The notes under the pieces are model-generated. The model did not search any database and was not told the origin of the DNA. It saw only the letters and a list, made by a program, of their open reading frames with translations. Source: Druceiella hillmani (lineage: Eukaryota > Arthropoda > Insecta > Lepidoptera > Hepialidae). From it: a stretch of 64,000 bases of DNA. The translations under genes and the position numbers were made by a program. This document shows positions 14,001 to 28,600 of this stretch, in pieces (the stretch's first letter is position 1; each line of letters starts with the position of its first letter). The stretch covers positions 5,141,001 to 5,205,000 of the forward strand of contig JAYKKI010000064.1 in the NCBI GenBank assembly GCA_039881145.1, read 5' to 3'.

Positions 14001-17000
14001 AATCCTACACAGTCTGTTGAGTCGTAACTCTGTGCTATTGGTGGTCGATAAACTACTATTATACAGCTCACTCCTCAAGCCTATACATGGACATATGGCA
14101 TTCAGCTGTGGGGCATGTCCAGTAATAGCAACGTAACGTGTCTCCAAAGAGCTCAAAACGCAATTCTAAGAAACATAGCCAGTGCACCTTGTTCTAAGCA
14201 AGAATGACAACTACAAGATAGCTTGTAGTTGGTGTCCTCGGCATTCTAAACAATAACACTAATTAAGGGATAACTCATAGTTGACAGTCAATGTGTTAAT
14301 GTTTTCTTATATTTCTTTTCTTTCCAGAGGCATTCTCCATTTTGTGCTATGAAATATAGCAGGTGTATGTTTATTAACCCACAGACAGACATAGAGAGAT
14401 GTCATGAAAAAATATAATTTTAGAGGGACGTCTAACTTTTTTTGGCGAACCCCATTGAGTGCAACACTTTTACAATATTCCAAATAAGTTTTTTCCAATG
14501 ACACACCGAGACAGATCAGTCTTCCTGCGTATGCATATGGAACCACTCAAAATAAAATTGTATGCAGAAGTAACATGTATATTTAGTTGCCTTTCCACGG
14601 CCTACGATTTCACCGACTATACCGTACAGATTTATACAGACAACCACGTATCACAGGTGAATCTACGCTACATTCAACGGCACCAATCCACGGCGCATAG
14701 TGGCGTACTGCCTGTCCGCACGGTTTGATTTCAGCTACCGTTCCGAAAGGCCATATGAAAAAAATGTCACTGTTTCTGCAGCTGATTGTGTGTAATTTAA
14801 TTGGTTCAAAAAATAAGCCATTAAATTACAATAAAAAAAAATAAAAAGACAAGAAGCATTTCCTTTCATTTTATTTTTTTTCAGTCAGAACAAGGTCAAG
14901 CATGTAGAAAAGCTAGGATTATGGCAGGCAAGAAAAGTTTCTACGCATGTAGAAAACTCTTAATTTCAAATCTCCTAAGCACAGCATCGAAGTTAACCAT
15001 CTACTGGACTATCACAGACCAGCTCTGACTTACTCATGAGAGACCTGGTGCTTTAACACAGACAGATAAACAAAGGTTTGCCAGTTTTTAAAAGAAAATA
15101 TGCAGAAAAATCTTTGACCCAGTAACAGAAACAGATAACACAAATGAGTCACAAACTGGAAGTACCAACGGACCAAAGTGTTAGGTTCTATAAGTCACAG
15201 CGTCTAAGATGGGCAGGTCTGGAAAGAATGTCGGACAAAAGGACTGCAAAAACTATAACTAGATGGATACCGCAACAAAAGAGTCCAAGGGGCAGGTGCA
15301 GGAAATGATGCATCGATTGTGTGGAGAAAGATCTTAGAATGATGGAAAAACTCACCAACTGGAGAATAGAGGCAAATAATTGAGTTAGGTGGAGTCTAAC
15401 TCTGGAAGAGACCAAAGCCTGTAAAGGGGTGTAATATCTCTGGAAAAAGATGTCGGTGGAAGAAGCCATACAAACTTTTTTGGTTACCAAGTACATATGG
15501 GATCCCTTTTTTCAAAATTTGATCAATTTCCACTATAAAAATATTTTTTCTTCTTTTGTCTTTCTAAATACTTTTTATCTCTCTTAGTATACACTGACCT
15601 ATCCTGTAATCATCACCCTCCTCCAACTCGATCTCACGTTCCAACTTCCTCTTTCGCTCGGCCTTGGCACCTGCAGCAGCCTTCCTCGCCAACACCGATT
15701 CAGGAATACAGGGCGGTCTGGTCTTGGAGTCGCGGGCGGTCGGAACTGCTACATGCAGACGATTTAGGATGCCGTCCACCTGCAAAGATGGGCAAAAATG
15801 GTTATTAAAGCTATATTTTCCCTTACGACGTATTTCCTCTTAATTGTAATATTCAACGTAAAATATTTTCCGAGAATGTAAAAAACTGAAACGATTCTTA
15901 GACTAGAAATTCTTAGACCTTCAAACTTTTCAAAAAGGTAGATCACAATGAAAAAATAAACTAACTAAATTTGCCACGAGCACGATGGCGCTCGCAAAAT
16001 CAGTTGCTGCTTAATGCGCGGTAGGGGAGGTTGCTCGCACGCATTGCTAATTTTTTATCTTTCTACGTGTTACACAAAGTTCAAATTATAATATTATTAG
16101 TAATTACAATATAAAAAGGATCCAGGAAAAGAACATTTTTAACCCATAATGTCGGAATACGAAAATAATTTGAGTGAAAATGATCGTTTTTTAAGTTGCG
16201 AAGAAAGTGATAGTGGGTGTGACATTGTGGTGTGCTCACAATTTGGCGTAATGCAAATTTTGAGTGACAGTGATAATAGTGACGATAACAATTATTTTGC
16301 TGATACGGAGGATGCACCGGACTGCGAAAATACGAAGTGACCTTGATTTCAGTTTTTGTTATAATTTTTGTTCACAATATATATTTCCATAATTTTCTTT
16401 GTATTTTATTATCCTTGTACAAGTTTTTATTAAAAAAACACCGAAAAAAATTGGATAATTTTTGGAAGAGATACAGTTTTTTTTTGAGACAAGGGTAAAT
16501 GACATCAAAAACAAAAGATTTCTTTGGCATTTTTAAGTATATATGAGTAAAAACCATGGCACTAAAATGGTTAAGCAATAATAGAGAAAGAAAATGAAGT
16601 AATTTAAATCTAGAATTCAATTTCAATATTTTCCGTTGTATAAACATTTTAATTTCTGGGAGCTATGAATATGGGTGTCTATGGTATAGCATGGCAGTGA
16701 GTCCATCATAAACTTGTCAAGGTTTCAGATTGATGATAAGATTATTTTTTCAAGATGGTGATAAACGTTCTGTCAATAGTTACAAATAGCACTGCACAAA
16801 GAAACATTTCTCGTCTGCGCCATTTTATTTATTTACACTCGAATTAACGTTCAGGTAACACTATCTATCTAAAAATTTAAAATTTATTATTTCTAAAGTT
16901 TCTTAAAAGTTTCAAAAGAGAAGATGGAACCCTTACAAAATCACTCACGTTTCCATCCATCTGTTTGTCTGGCATAGCCGTTTTCTCAGAATCCGTTTGG

Positions 17001-20000
17001 CGTAGAATCTTGAAATTTGGCATAGTAATGAAGCGTATTAAACCGCATATATATGCAATATTTTTGCATATATATATCAGTAATTAATACTAAAAATATT
17101 TGAGTGGAAATTTTAGGTGGGGCAAATAAGGTACTCGGTTTTTTTTCACTTCATACTTCCTATGTGACTTCAATTGAAAGAGTCACTAATTAGGACTCCA
17201 AAGTTATTTTTTAGAATTTTATGCAATATAGTTCAAGAATCTTGCTAAAAATGTCCACAAAAATATGTCTAATTCTGCTCCATCTCCAAAACTGCTAAGT
17301 CAAAATTATGAAAAAGTAATATTACCAGAAGGTTACCTAAAATTTACTGGAACATTTAGTTATGATCCTAAATATCATAGTTTTTGAAATTCCTGATAAT
17401 TTACGCCTATAAAAGATATACATAGCAAAATATTTATATCAAGAAATATTGTGTAATATTTGTAAATAATCGAATGGAATTGATAAAATATGAAAAATTA
17501 ATAGACAATGCTAATTCTAGATAAGTGTTATAATCTTTTCTTAAAACTCTATATTGTGAACTTATAGATAAATAAAGAAATAAAGACATTAAATATGTTA
17601 CCTGATATATAATATATTACATGATATGTCAATATATTACATAATATATTGTCCAAAGGCGTAAAATTATTGGTAATTTTGAAGAAATTATGAGATATAA
17701 GATCATTGCCACTTCTTCATTACTCAACTGTCTGAGACCCTTATGTAAACTTCTAGAAACACTGTTTTTTTCGTAATTTTGACTTTAGCACTATTGGACA
17801 TAGAAGTGGGAACATGTTTTTTGTGGATATTTTCAAAAATATCTCTTGAAAAATTTTATATAAAATTTTGAAAAATAGTTTAAGAATCATTTTAACTCAC
17901 TCTCTGAACTGATACCCCACGTATCGTGTATGAAAACCAAATTGAAATGCTTTATGGCTATCTCAAATTTTAAGTTTCTGTATCAAACTGTTCCTCAGAA
18001 AAACGGCTGTGACAGATAAGAAAATCTTTTTTTTCTTTTCCTCGACAACAATAGTTCCCTTTACATGAATCATTCTGACCATACCTTTTTAGTCCTCATC
18101 TTCTCGGTGACCCTGTGCCCGAGAAGTCGCTCACAGGCCTCTATCTTAACCTCCTGAACGCCCTCTCCTGTCATTGTAGACATCCTCATTAATGGTACTT
18201 CAGAGAGACCACTCGATGTGTCCACGCTGAAATTATTTATATGGAAACAAAATCAAAATACATGACAGTGAAATCAAAATACAGCCCTGCTGCACATACT
18301 TACAGTGTATATCTCCTTCGACAGGGTCCACCACCCCCATATCTCTACAATAATTAAAAGAATAATAAAATTTTACTGTGTCTTACAAATACATACAATC
18401 ACTCTTGAATTTTGTAAAAAGGTTACGTGCCATGAACCTGTAACCTTTAATTAAAGTTACATTAACTGTTAGAGTACTGACGAGCGCCAGCGCGCTCATG
18501 CGCGTACTAACTAAATTTGCCAAGAGCGCGATGGCGCTCTCGAAATCAGTTGCTGTTTAGCGCACGGTACGGGAGGTCGCTCGCAAGCATCGCTAATTTT
18601 TTATCTTTCTCGGCTATTACAATATAAAAAGGATCCAGGAAAAGAAAATGTTTAACCCATAATGTCGGAATATGAAAATAATTCGAGTGAAAATGATCAT
18701 TTTTCAAGTTGTGAAGAAAGTGATAGTGGGAGTGACATTGTGGTGCGCTCACAATTTGGCGTAATGCAAATTTTGAGTGATGGTGATAATAGTGACGATA
18801 ACAATTATTTTGCTGATACGGAGGATGTACCGGACTGCGAAAATACGATGTGATCTTCATTTCAGTTTTTCTTATAATTTTTCTTCACAATATTTATTTC
18901 CATAATGTTCTTTGTATTTTATTATCCTTGTACATGTTTTTATTAAGAAAACACCGAAAAAAATTATTAAAATTGGATAATTTTTGAAGAGATTCAGTTT
19001 TTTTTCGAGACAAGGGTAAATGACATCAAAAACAAAAGATTTCTTTGGCATTTTTAAGTATATATGAGTAAAAAACCGTGGCACTAAAAGGGTTAAATAA
19101 TAAATAAAAAGCTACATATATCATTTACACGAGTAAATTTTTTTTTAAATGTACAATGTAGTAACTAAAATTTAGTAGAGCTTTTTGTATTTAGATTTAG
19201 TAGAAAATAATCTTTATTAAATTATTTTTAGAAATGTTGCGACCCCAAACATAACTTCATAATTACAGAAAATGCTTGCATTGTTTTGAGAACCATAATG
19301 ACGAAGCGTAACTAATACAGCGACACACACCATAAGCAGATGATCGAATCAATCCGCAAGATCGATCTCATCGTCCATTATTCATTATTGAATCATTAAT
19401 AACTAAATTTAAAATTATTAATTATTTCAATAAAAAAAATTTATTTCCATTCAACACTAAAATCCTTCAAAATGGTCGAGAATAGAAACAGTTCTGCAAC
19501 TTTCGATATACAACTATACCACTATAGCAAGCCTTTCAATGATATACATCAAAATAGCAACAGATGGCGTTAACTTTCAAATAACCTTTTTAATAAAACA
19601 TAGTACAAACAATATAAGATAGATGGTGTTAGCTTCTTACAACTCAGTTTCGTTTCTTAAATAAAAGATAATAAGCATCTAAAACCTTAGAAGACCAAGA
19701 CACTCACTTAACAACATTCTCTTTCTTGCACCTTTGCTCCAACTCCTCAAGCGCCTCCCGCTTATTGGGCAGCAGGTCCTCCGGTCTCACTACATCCATC
19801 TTGTTCAGTACCACGATCAGCGGCTTATTGCTAAACAGCGGTTTTATGCTATCGAACAGCGATATCTGGAGAGGAAAAACGATTTAGAAGATACGATGTA
19901 GCATGCCTCCAACATGTAATTTATTCAATAAACGAACTGGTTATAGGCAATATAATGGAAATCAGAATGACAGACTGTTTAAGTGGCATTAAACAGCCAG

Positions 20001-23000
20001 TGAGTCTAAAGTCTAAAATGAGTGTTTGAAATAGTGAGCCGTTTTCCAAAAAAACCTGTCAAGTACAAGTATAACTCGCACTACGAGGGTTCCATACACA
20101 TTTATACCCAAACATTTAGGACAAATAATTACAAATATAAATTTTTCACAACAATATTATAGTTTGTATATTATAGTACTTGTAGTTTGATTTTATCAAA
20201 TCTATTTTTTTTCAGGATTTTTGATGAGTTTCAGGAGTTTTTCATGTGCTTCGGAAATAAAGAAATATAGTTTTAAATATGTGATTCAAAATTATGAAGA
20301 AAAAAATGTATTCTTCACAACAATATGATGTAACAGGTGTGCAAGTAGAAACTTGGATCTTTCGGTAAAATTCGACTTTAGTGAAAGATACTGGTTACAT
20401 ACATTAATAAACCAAATATTCGCCATTACTGTCTATAGTCTTTTGCCATTTATCGAGTAAATGATGAATGCTTTCACGATAGAAACTTGGTAGTTTCGAA
20501 GCAAAATATCCTTAATCTATGTTCTAATCTCCAAATACCATACAATTTGTTACCATTCCCGCCTAACTTTTACATACCTGCTCTTCAAGAGTGTGACCGC
20601 ACTGTTCAGACGGATCAATAAAATAGAGGACAGCTGCCCGAAGATGAGCCAACGCCGTCACGGCCTGCATCTCAATCACATTGCGTTCTTCAAGTGGGTG
20701 ATCCAAGATTCCAGGTGTGTCTATTACCTACCAATTTTATGAATATTATTTTAATATTTTTTCCCACTTAGGAAATTCATTTTCCCTAAAACACTTTTCT
20801 TCCCCTCCGTGCTTTGCATGCGGAAAATATTGAAGTGTATGTTTAGTAAATGGGACATTAAAAATAAAATATGGTCGCCCTAAACACAAACATTTTAACC
20901 ACAATTTTTAGTTACTAAGGAAAAATTAATATCCAATGTTTTTAATAACTGTAGAAATTAAACAGTCTAATATTTACAACACAATTTAATTAAAAATTAT
21001 AATGTAAATATGGATAAAAAAAACTTAAATTGAAACAATGTAGTACGCCAAAATTAGTTTGATGTGGCCAACTCCATCGAGTTGGCTACATTTGATTTAA
21101 AAGACTGGTGAAAATAGGTCCACTTTTTACACCAGAGCAGCCAGAATCGAATTTTATACCACAAAATACTAATTTTTTGATCATGTTAATAATATTTATG
21201 GTATAACTGAAACCCATAGAGCACTGAAAATATTTGCAAATATAATTTCTTCAAAAAGTGACATTTCATACAATAAATGCTTTGCAAATGACTTTAAAGC
21301 ATTTCCTTGATACCTCAGAGTTGCCATATGACAATAAAATTTCCCTTAATTTTTAATCAATAAAAAATATTATCTTCTGTGTAATAGCCATTACATGAAA
21401 TACAACTATCTTGATATCAAATGTTATTTATCTAAAATCTGGGTTACCAGAGTAAAAAATATTGAGAACTGTCATTTAATTATCTGTAAGCCAATGGTAT
21501 GTTAAAAATTTTATTCCTCACTTGATATGGTCTCATTTAATCATCACCAATGGGTCAAAATATAGTTTGAAATATATTTCTATGCTTCTAATATCTGCAT
21601 TTTTATTCACATTGATTTTTGCAAGTGGACCTTTTTAACTATGGCCGTTCACAAGCTCTTTTGCGTTGGAGATGGCTAATTTTGATTTGTTGTAATACTT
21701 TAAAATTGTTATTTCTAAGATAAAATGGCAGAGGGCCGAGGAATAGAGGGAATAGCTCAAATGGAACCGGCCAATTTAGATACAACAAATTGACGGATAT
21801 GGCGTAGTTTGAACAAATCTTCCAACTAACGGCAACTTTTACTTGGTGTTTAGAGTGTGCATATTCAAATTTATTTCACGGTAGAAAAGTCACTATTCAA
21901 AAACAATTAGATTCGCTATGACCATGTATGTCGTAAAACAGCACATATATGATGGATATATAGATGATGGATAAACTAAGACAATAATGATAAACTAGCG
22001 CTTAAAATTATGCTGTACACTTTCATATTTGAGGTGTGCACATCAAAGGAAGCGGAAGGCAGCCTTGCTTTCTCCTTGCTCCTTCATTGCAAGTAATCAA
22101 ATCAATATTGCTCCATAAACGACTCACCTGCCATCTCAGGTATTTGTAATCGGTGTGTCCGACGTAGAGGCTCTTCGTTGTAAATGCATATGGCTGTACT
22201 TCTACATCGGCACGTGTTATCTGTCGAAACATTAAATATACATTATTCAAACGCACAAAATTAAAATAAACATTACCACAGTTGGCATTCACCGCATTAG
22301 GTGCAACTTTCATTCTTCGTACCTGAGTCATTACGTATTTGCTATACCACCTTATAGAACTGAATTACATCGGAACTCTTCAGTTTCCCGAGGTATTCAA
22401 CTGTTCAGTCACCTGATCTCGGTCGAGCCAATGTTGATTTCTTTATGACGAGTGAAAGTAAATTTAATGTTGTTTTCTTTTGTAATTATTGTGTACTTTT
22501 GTTTAAACTTTGTTAAACCTTTACTTTTTTAACATTATGAATAAAATTTTTTAACATTAATAATAAATAAATTAGTACAGATATTTCCCGATGTGCGTCG
22601 TAGCGTTTTTTGCAAATACTGGAAAAGCAATTAATTTATTATTATTATTAGAATTATCATAAATCTTTAATAATAGCAATACAAGTCTTTTATAGCTTAT
22701 TTCTTTTTTCATCGATACATTGTGAAAATCAGTTTTTACTTTAGCAAGAATTTAATCACTACAAAATTTAGTTTAATGTAACAATTAATATAAAACTTAA
22801 TGGTAGTTTAATGTCACAGTTAAAATAAAATTAGTTCTGCAATAATTTAACTTTTTTGTTATATGTTTTGTGACAGTAACAAAACTATACATACGACATT
22901 AACAAAACTATACATACACCAAGAGCGAATTGAAGCGGGGCTGTACCTTTCAAAAGCTTATGACTACTTTACAAATTAATTTCTTAAAACTTTACTAATT

Positions 23001-25574
23001 AATGTGTTAAAATTTTGGAGGCGAATGTTTTAAATAAAATACATATAGGAAAATATTAAATACAGTATAAAGTACTTTGAGTTACTACGCTCAATATAGA
23101 GATAAATCAAACGACCTGTTTCCATCGGAACTGTCGAAAGTCATGAATTTTATATCACGAAGTATGTTATACGGACTAATATTATAATAATGTAAATTTA
23201 AAACTATTACTTCAACAAGCTTTAAAGCGTTAGAACAAACCGCCATGTAGCAAATATATAGTCACATTAGTTAAGAAATTTTGTTTCTATTGTCGATCAG
23301 GAATTCGTTTCTAAATGTTTGTAATTGTAGACATTAAACAGTTCACACCTTTTATGCGACAGTTCAGAAATTCTTCAATATTAGTTACACTATTTCGTAT
23401 TTTCTGCGACAAAATCTTGATTTTATTTACGGAAACTATAAAAGAAAATAATTTACCAATAATTGGAAACACAATGAAATGAAACTACGTCATGTAGTAT
23501 TATTTCTACTTTCTTCAAGTTCTTTACCACGACCTAGGTTTCATTGTATTACAACATCTTCAGGTTATTAGCAAACGCCAAATGTATTCAATATTTGGAA
23601 AGATACTTCCATCATTATTTCTAGAATGCAAGACATTACAGAAAATAGGACTGTCGCACTCATGTAGGACTGCCATCTTCAGTTTAGGAAAACTAAGTGA
23701 AAAGTACAGTTTTCACTCAGTTTTTTCACACCGATAACTGCGTAGTTAAACTGAAGTGAAAATGACCTTTTACAGAGGCCGTGCTCAGCCGAATACAACC
23801 TCACTTTATCTGTTTATACAAAGACATTTATTACATAAAGCCGATAGACCTTTTTCACCTTTCTATTACAACAATAAATACTTGACACACTTTCCAATTA
23901 TTTTGTTTTATTATAACAATATACAAATCAGAACTGTATTACTGAAAGTTACAGGGGTTATTACAGGGGTAAAACGGAGTGACAAGACGTTTTCAATATT
24001 TTGTTACGAGACATAATTTAAACATCTCATCAATAATGAAAAGTAGACGAAACTAATTGGATTTTTAATGTATTTCTTCAATACATGCAAATTATGCACA
24101 ATTTTTTTTTACTTTTTCCATAGTGGCCTATTTTAATTTTTCTCCTTTATCCTAATCAACAAAAACCTCTGAATTTTCACACACCCTTACCAATATTAGT
24201 GTAGTCAAAACGAGACTGATTTAAAAATAAATTGCAAAGGAAATTTTTGACAAAAATTACATCCTATCAGACGGACTTAACAGTTTAAATGTTAATAAAA
24301 TTTTAATAATAAGTTGAAAAGAAGTTCCGAAAATGTGCCTAATCAACCTCTTTCAACGCTTAATTACATTGCAAGGGTTGATCGACAATGCTTCTAAAAA
24401 TTATAAATGAGTAAAGAAACTAACTAAAACTATTGTTATGTTATTTGTAACATTGATTATTATTAAACAACTCATAAAAATAATACAAATTACGATGTAA
24501 ATTTAAAAATTGTTCTGTCCGTGACAGGTACCAACATGCGCATGCGCCAATAGCCAATACGTTACCAGTAGCATGTTGCGTCGATATGAAAAATTGCATT
24601 TGTGATTAGATTGGGTTAAAGTTCACATTTGTCACTGGTGTGGGGACTTGTCGGTGATATGATCACTTGACGTTGAAACAGTTAACGTTTAAAGTTAGAT
24701 GATGTAGAGTGAGCGGTGCTCATATCTGCTATTTTATGGTAGAATGTGTGTTTTATGCGTGTAGTAAGATTAATGTAATTTAAGAGATCACTTACCACAT
24801 ATGATATCCCTTACCACAAAGAATCATCTGCTTCGTCTACGTGAAATTTTTCAATAATCGTAATAAAGTTTGTACTAAATTTGATTTGACCATCGGCCCA
24901 TCATAAATAAGATCATTTTTAACATAAAATAATTAAGTTGTTCTCTATAATTTTTGGTAGACACTGAAAAAAATCGCTATCAACCTAAACATTGTGCACT
25001 TGCTCATTTTTACACGTTTCTAAACAGCTGCATATATAGAAACTGAATATACAACCAAAACTAGATGAATGATAGTAGTCAAAACTGGTACCGAGTCTTT
25101 TCTTGTTATTCTTATATAAAAAAGACAAACCGATAAAGAAAGTAACTTCGTCTATTGCCAATGAAAGGCCTCATTAGAAATGAAAGGTCATAGTGTGAAA
25201 TCACTCAACTTGCTAATAATTACCTTGTTAATAAAGCTCGACTTTCCAACATTGGGGAATCCGCATATGATGATGGTCCTGGTATACGGATCTATCGACG
25301 GCAGACGGGCCAAATGTTGCCGCACCTGCAAAAGTAATTATTGTATGTTCAGATCAGTAGATATATTATTTTAAATATTTTATAAGCATTCGTATGTCAA
25401 CACTTGTGTACAAAACAAGTAATTTTTTTTTAAATCCATTTTGACAGCCCAAGACTTGATCTTTAAATGTTCCATAAACACGCACTTGAAGCATCTATTC
25501 ATTCTTAAATAATTATGGTTTAATAACTTTAATCAAGGAAAAAAAATGTTGATTAGTGTTCTTAACAGTGTATA

Positions 25575-25636
<62 letters not shown>

Positions 25637-28600
25637 TATACATACATACATATATATACATATATATACATATACATACATACATACATATATATATACA
25701 TACATACATACATAATTTGACACAAACACATTCGTCAACTCAACACAATTCTCATGTTTAAACTTAATATGTTATAAGTTGAAGACTATATCAAAATCAG
25801 TGTAGCTACTAGCATAAGTTCATTGACTAGTGTTAAAAAATAGAGAAAACTGAGCGTTCTCAGCCCAGCCATAGAAAAACGATGCAAAGGTGTGGTGTCA
25901 TAGTTATAAACATCATACTGACATAGGTTTTTACATGCAAGTGACGTTTGTTTGTATTAGTGGACTAGAAGATGTTTCATTTCATTTGTTTTTGTTGGAC
26001 TATGTTAAATATTTATAAACTCTCTTGCAAAAAAAAAGGCACTTATAGGAATAAACTATATCAGTTATTTAATAATAAAATAAATTTGATGCATTTTATA
26101 TGGCGATGTGATGAGAATATTGTTATTTATTGTTGAGATATTGTTTTTACCTACTTCAGTCATTAAAAATGCAAAATAAAAAAAAACTATGTAAAGTCAA
26201 CAGACAAGAGTTTTCATACTGGTACATTAAAAATGGCTAAAGTTTATTTTTTATTAATTTAACATAAAATTTGAAAATTTAGTAACTCCAAAGGACCTGG
26301 CAACAATACCAAGAAACGGTATTGTTGCCAGGTCCTTTGGACGGTGGAACGGCTCACGTTATACTGCTGAGACACATAACATTGGCTACAGCCTTCTTCA
26401 AGCAGTGCCATAATTTTACTAGCTCTTATCGTTTTTTCAACCATACTGAGAATAGCAAACAGAAGTGTATATATATTATTTTAACGAATAAAGAGTGTAT
26501 ATACCTACCATAATAAACTCTAAATAATTAAATTGGTGACTCGTATCACGATACAGTAAACGTTTTGTGGTTTATTCGGTTAAATAACCGTAATTATAGA
26601 ATAAAAATAACAAGTCAGAAACAAAAAATGCACTGCATGGCAAGCCGTGCAAACTAGATTCTATCACCATGGCGAAAAGGTTAATAATCTGAAGACTGAT
26701 GGTGAATTCGATGAATGATTAATTAGTAAAAGTGATGAAACGAAGAAATAATGAAAACGGGGGAGTGGTCACAGTATTATTTCTGGAGTTTAAGCCTATT
26801 GACAAATGGCTTAGAAGCCTAGAGGGAAACGGCCACGAAATGAAGGTTCAAATTTTTTTAATCAGTTAATCAGATTAAAGATAAACTTGTTGAGTCGTTG
26901 CTAATTGACACTTTCAGTGCAGTACGTGATTTTGGACGCATTATGCCACAGACAGATACTAAGATAGAAAAAATCTTATAATTGAGTGAATTTAATATTT
27001 TTTTATGTACGAAAATCAATTTTTTTAGTATAAAAAAATTTCAGTTGTTGATATGTCGGTCATCTGCCACATGAAGTAAATTCCTTGCATTGACAATGTG
27101 TCAACATGCGCAATTGATGCGTTAAACAAAAAAAAACTAATTGCTATCATCCAGTATTAAATACATGGGACAACCAAAAATTTGCCTGTTACTTGAGAAT
27201 CTCTCATAAAATTGAAAGCAGGTGAAATTATATTATTCAAGAGTACGTATTTACATTTTAATATAATTCTGTAGTTTTTCATTCCAGAATTAGGCCCCTC
27301 AATAAGTGTCCAGTATACACTTATTGAAAAAGTGTGTCCCACATAAATGTACCCCAAACTTCCTTCAATAATTAAAAAATTGAAACCTACTAAAAATGCA
27401 ATAAATTAATTTAAAAGTTTTAAAGTAATCTCAACCTAGAATGAGTGAACCATTCAAAACCATTCTGAGTCTAGAATGAGTAAGCTATTCAAAACCATTC
27501 TGAGCCTAGAATGAGTGAGCCATTCAAAACCATTCTGTGCCTAGAATGAGTAAGCCATTAAAAACCATTCTGAGCCTAGAATGAGTGAGCCATTCAAAAC
27601 CATTCTGACCCTAGAATGAGTGAACCATTCAAAACAAATTACTCTTTGCATAAGACCTTGTAAACAGCAAGAAATAGTAAACAAATCGCTACCGAACATT
27701 GTCACACCTAATATCCGAGTGAAATATTCTATGTCTAAAAAACCTATGGCATGCCTTTGACATAATCCTCACCAATTATTTCTTTAGCAGTTATCAGTGT
27801 TTTCACTGCAAAATGAAACATAAGTGCCTGTATCGTCTCATCTCATCCTAACCCAAAATATTTGACTTAACGGAGATTTTACAGTCTGTTCCACAAAAAT
27901 TATTCAAACAATTTTTTTTATATATTTTATTGAAGTAAATATTATTGGATAATGTGCAATTAATTAATACATTGTCCAAGCGCAGTCATTGTTTATTATA
28001 GCTCGACACCTTTTTTCCATGCTTTCAACAAGATTTTTAGCGTACTCCTAACTAAGCTTATTTGTATGTTGCAAGCTTTCGACAGAGAAGACTATGCCCT
28101 GAAAGAAGATTTATCTGTAAAAATAATGTTGCCCCAATCTCAATCCAAATTTTCCTTTGCCTAGTTGAGTCGTTTTTGAACGTGTTTTTAATATAATCAA
28201 AGTTTCTTCAAAGTTGCCCGAAAAAATACAATGTTGCCATGCAAGTGATTGCGGTTTGTATTTAGGGATATATCTATTTCCTTCTGACGTAGTTTTGATT
28301 AGGCAGAAAGCAGTGAAAGGACTGGAGTAGATCGAAAAAGACGAAGGATCACCCTATTCTGCTCTTTAGCTGTCACTCGGCTTCATTCCCTTTCTGGCAC
28401 GTCGTCATTCCTAATATTTAGAAATATCATTTCACACATTTCTTGACGAAACGTTCAGACTTTTTAATGTATTTTGCAGCCGATTTATATGATAGTTTTG
28501 TTCCTTCAGCATGTTGAACAAGAAACACTGCTTCGTACCGTTTTAAGTATTTTTCACTGATTTTAACAATAAACAATTCACCAGAATTAATAATGCTAAA

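Larger units (their letters stand above)
13130..15598 (-). other. NOG1 intron 9
   Basis: 2.5 kb dominated by the Jockey and RTE fragments and the GC-richer island; 13140-13720 and 14210-14580 hold nothing recognisable. Confidence 0.7.
15780..18084 (-). other. NOG1 intron 8
   Basis: 2.3 kb almost filled by MITE copy C and the large foldback repeat. Confidence 0.7.
18227..19707 (-). other. NOG1 intron 7
   Basis: 1.5 kb: MITE copy D at 18462-19096; 19100-19700 holds no recognisable feature. Confidence 0.7.

Noticed and set aside
25513..25761. Open frames on both strands rich in Tyr and Ile
   Set aside because: They are translations of the TA/CATA microsatellite.
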